From: Candidatus Onthomorpha intestinigallinarum | GTDB lineage: Bacteria; Bacteroidota; Bacteroidia; Bacteroidales; P3 | Length of the DNA: 16,081 nucleotides | Assembly (NCBI GenBank): GCA_019114015.1 | Contig: DXGG01000137.1 | Coordinates: 1 to 16,081, forward strand | Direction of reading: 5' to 3' | Part shown: positions 13,876-16,081 of the stretch, piece by piece | Layout: the number at the start of each line of letters is the position of its first letter | Numbering within the stretch: the stretch's first letter is position 1 | Program-made: the position numbers and the translations under genes | Notes under the pieces: generated by a model | What the model saw: only the letters and a program-made list of their open reading frames with translations | The model's database searches: none | What the model was told of the DNA's origin: nothing

Positions 13876-16081
13876 ATGAAAAATGCACTCTGTCTTATCG
13901 CGGGTCTGTTTTACATTACTCTCTCCTTTGCCCAGACAATAGAGATAAGCGACGGTTACATAGTCTGCCTTAACGATACTCTGCACCTGTCCCCTGGCAA
14001 GACGGACATATATACCCTTATGGCCGAAAAGAACAACGAAAACCCCTATTTCGGGCAAAACGAAACGCACTATTCCCACCTCGACACATGCCGCATAAAA
14101 TACGTCCTGCATTTCGACATAGACGAAAAACTGCTTGACAAACCAGTGGCAATGCTTACCATACCTTATATAGATACATACGCTACGGTGTACCTGAACT
14201 CAAACAAGGTTTCGGATTCACGAAACGCCTTTTTAATTTTCCGAAACGAAGTTTCAGAATTTTTAATTCAGAAAAGAAACGAGCTCGTTGTGGAAATAGA
14301 ACCGTTATATGACAGAATGCTTCAAACGGACAGTGAAAAGCACAACATACTTGCCTCCGAAAAAAGGGTGATGTTCCGCAAGGCGGCCTTTCAGTTCGGC
14401 TGGGACTGGGCTCCAAGGCAACTGGCGGGAGAAATGGGCTTTCCGGTGACAATAGAGTTCTCGGACAAAAAACCGCATTTGTCCTTTGTCTCTATCCAAA
14501 CCCTGAGACTTGAGGGTGAAGGAGCGGAAATGCTGATGAACATCAAAAGCGAATATCTGAAAGACAAGGATTATAACATATCCATTTCGTACGGTCTGCC
14601 CGAAAGACAAATGAAACATCTGCATGTCGGCACGATAAACGACACAAGTCACAACATGCAATACGGAACGGACCAACTGCGCTTCCACATAGACCGTGCC
14701 TCGCTGTGGTATCCAAACGGTTACGGTCCGCAACCGCTTTACAATGCGACGGTTTACCTTGAAGACAATAATGGGAAAAGGATTGACAGCATGGAAACGA
14801 GATTTGCGGTAAGGAGCATAAGGTTGTTGCAGGACAAGGACTCCGCAGGCATAGAGTTTTCCTTCGAGGTGAACGGCAGAAGGATATTCGCCAAGGGTGC
14901 CAACATAGTTCCGACAGCCATGCACGGAGAACGTTATGCCTCAATGGCCGAAAGGATATCCCTTGTCAAGGAATGCAACATGAACATGCTCAGAGTATGG
15001 GGCGGAGGGTATTATCTTGACAAATCGGTCTATGAGGACTGCGATGAAAACGGCATACTTGTCTGGCAGGATTTTCCTTTTGCATGTGCCCTTTACCCTG
15101 ATGACAGCGCGTTTTCAAGTCTGGTGCAAAGGGAAGCTGCACAGAACGTCCTTCTTCTGTCCTCTCATCCATCCCTTGCGCTATGGTGCGGCAACAATGA
15201 GATATGGGAAGGGTGGTACAACTGGGGATGGAACTCTCAGGTGAGGGATACGGCCCTTGCGGTAAGAGCCTATGAAAAGATATTCAAGGAACTGCTGCCC
15301 GAAACGGTGCGATACTATTGCCCTTCCACAAGCTACACACATTCCTCGCCGCTCAACGGCTGGGGACGCAAGGAAAGCCTGACCGAAGGCGACTGCCACT
15401 ATTGGGGAGTATGGTGGGGCGACTCCGTTTTCGAGACATACACCCGCAAGGTACCGCGCTTTATGAGCGAATACGGTTTCCAGTCGCCTGCAAAACTGCC
15501 GACGATAAGAAAATACAACACACTGCCATATTCAAAGGACAATCCCGACTTTGCCATCCATCAGAAGCATCCGAGAGGATTTGAGTTGATAGACAACAGG
15601 ATAAGAGAAAGGTTCGGTGACTATGATACGGATGAGGATTATATATACAAGGCCGAACGCACTGCCTGCGAAGCCTACACGATAGCAATAGAGGCTCATC
15701 TGAGAAACATGCCGTACTGCATGGGAAGCCTTTTGTGGCAGTTGAACGAGCCATACCCTGCGATAGGATGGAGTTGCATAGATATGGACTACAACCCTAA
15801 GGCGACCTATTACGCCATACGCGATGCGTTTGAGGACATAGTCTTTTCGGTTGACACCTTCACCGATGCGGACAGCATATTTGTCCATGTCGTAAACACA
15901 TCGTGGAATGACAAGGCGTGCAAAACCGACATAAGCATATTGAACTGCGAAAACGAAGTGTTGTTCGCGTTCCGCGAGCCTGAGCTTCGTTGCGAACAGA
16001 TGACAAGCCGCAGATTCCTTTCACTCGCGAAAAAAGACATAAGGGGATTCAATCCACATGAGTGCCGCATGAGTATAAGAT
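13876..16081 (+). CDS. Beta-mannosidase, GH2 family (3' end beyond the window)
   Basis: The frame opens at ATG 13876 and stays open to the window edge (735 residues seen; family members run to about 850-870). A signal peptide (MKNALCLIAGLFYITLSFAQ) without a lipobox Cys suggests a periplasmic enzyme. An N-terminal sugar-binding-type sandwich contains the beta-mannosidase hallmark FGWDWAPR (174-181); an Ig-like domain follows (about 205-325); the TIM barrel starts near 335 (RRIFAKGANIVP, then MLRVWGGGYYL at 371-381). The acid/base is E442 in WCGNNEIW and the nucleophile is E532 in FMSEYGF, 90 residues apart as in the family. It should release mannose from non-reducing ends of beta-mannosides, for example Man-beta-1,4-GlcNAc of N-glycan cores or mannan fragments. 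Adjacent to the sugar kinase gene, 4 nt downstream. Confidence 0.95.
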   Translation, partial: MKNALCLIAGLFYITLSFAQTIEISDGYIVCLNDTLHLSPGKTDIYTLMAEKNNENPYFGQNETHYSHLDTCRIKYVLHFDIDEKLLDKPVAMLTIPYIDTYATVYLNSNKVSDSRNAFLIFRNEVSEFLIQKRNELVVEIEPLYDRMLQTDSEKHNILASEKRVMFRKAAFQFGWDWAPRQLAGEMGFPVTIEFSDKKPHLSFVSIQTLRLEGEGAEMLMNIKSEYLKDKDYNISISYGLPERQMKHLHVGTINDTSHNMQYGTDQLRFHIDRASLWYPNGYGPQPLYNATVYLEDNNGKRIDSMETRFAVRSIRLLQDKDSAGIEFSFEVNGRRIFAKGANIVPTAMHGERYASMAERISLVKECNMNMLRVWGGGYYLDKSVYEDCDENGILVWQDFPFACALYPDDSAFSSLVQREAAQNVLLLSSHPSLALWCGNNEIWEGWYNWGWNSQVRDTALAVRAYEKIFKELLPETVRYYCPSTSYTHSSPLNGWGRKESLTEGDCHYWGVWWGDSVFETYTRKVPRFMSEYGFQSPAKLPTIRKYNTLPYSKDNPDFAIHQKHPRGFELIDNRIRERFGDYDTDEDYIYKAERTACEAYTIAIEAHLRNMPYCMGSLLWQLNEPYPAIGWSCIDMDYNPKATYYAIRDAFEDIVFSVDTFTDADSIFVHVVNTSWNDKACKTDISILNCENEVLFAFREPELRCEQMTSRRFLSLAKKDIRGFNPHECRMSIR

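Noticed and set aside
12172..16081. Polysaccharide utilisation locus including the beta-mannosidase
   Set aside because: No SusC/SusD pair, hybrid two-component or ECF sigma/anti-sigma gene is visible on this strand; a locus could still lie to the right of the window.

Overview
The window looks like chromosomal DNA from a member of the Bacteroidota, probably Bacteroidales. The evidence is a type IX secretion system (T9SS) plug protein, a secreted protein with a type B T9SS sorting domain, a TonB-dependent receptor with an N-terminal carboxypeptidase-like domain, an OMP_b-brl-type outer-membrane barrel, Bacteroides-style -7 elements (TAnnTTTG) upstream of genes, and weak or absent Shine-Dalgarno sequences. 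I see no insertion sequence, phage gene, CRISPR array, tRNA or rRNA.

The layout is two divergent transcription blocks that part at about 12000-12170. Everything to the left runs on the minus strand in two tightly packed groups. The upstream group (11998 down to 7457) holds pepD (M20 dipeptidase), a short membrane/coiled-coil protein resembling the tail of stomatin/prohibitin proteins, an M24 Xaa-Pro aminopeptidase and the T9SS plug protein; gaps are 0-18 nt. After a 70-nt gap carrying a -7 promoter element, the second group (7386 down to 172) holds a TonB-dependent receptor, an M16 peptidase-like protein without the zinc motif, a fibronectin-III-repeat protein with a type B T9SS sorting domain, a ComB-type phosphatase and a small outer-membrane barrel. 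It ends at a hairpin/U-tract terminator at about 97-148.

To the right, on the plus strand, one apparent operon runs dapB (lysine/diaminopimelate synthesis), a ROK-family sugar kinase, and a signal-peptide-bearing GH2 beta-mannosidase that continues past the window edge.

The left block reads as an envelope and peptide-handling neighbourhood: outer-membrane receptor and barrel, T9SS gatekeeper, a T9SS cargo, and cytoplasmic di/oligopeptide hydrolases. The right block couples a cell-wall/lysine enzyme to periplasmic mannoside cleavage and cytoplasmic sugar phosphorylation. No wholly unknown multi-gene system is evident. The points most worth a second look are the zinc-motif-less M16 protein next to the receptor, the SPFH-less stomatin-tail protein, the ComB homologue with no visible ComA, the T9SS plug placed among peptidase genes, and the dapB-kinase-mannosidase arrangement.
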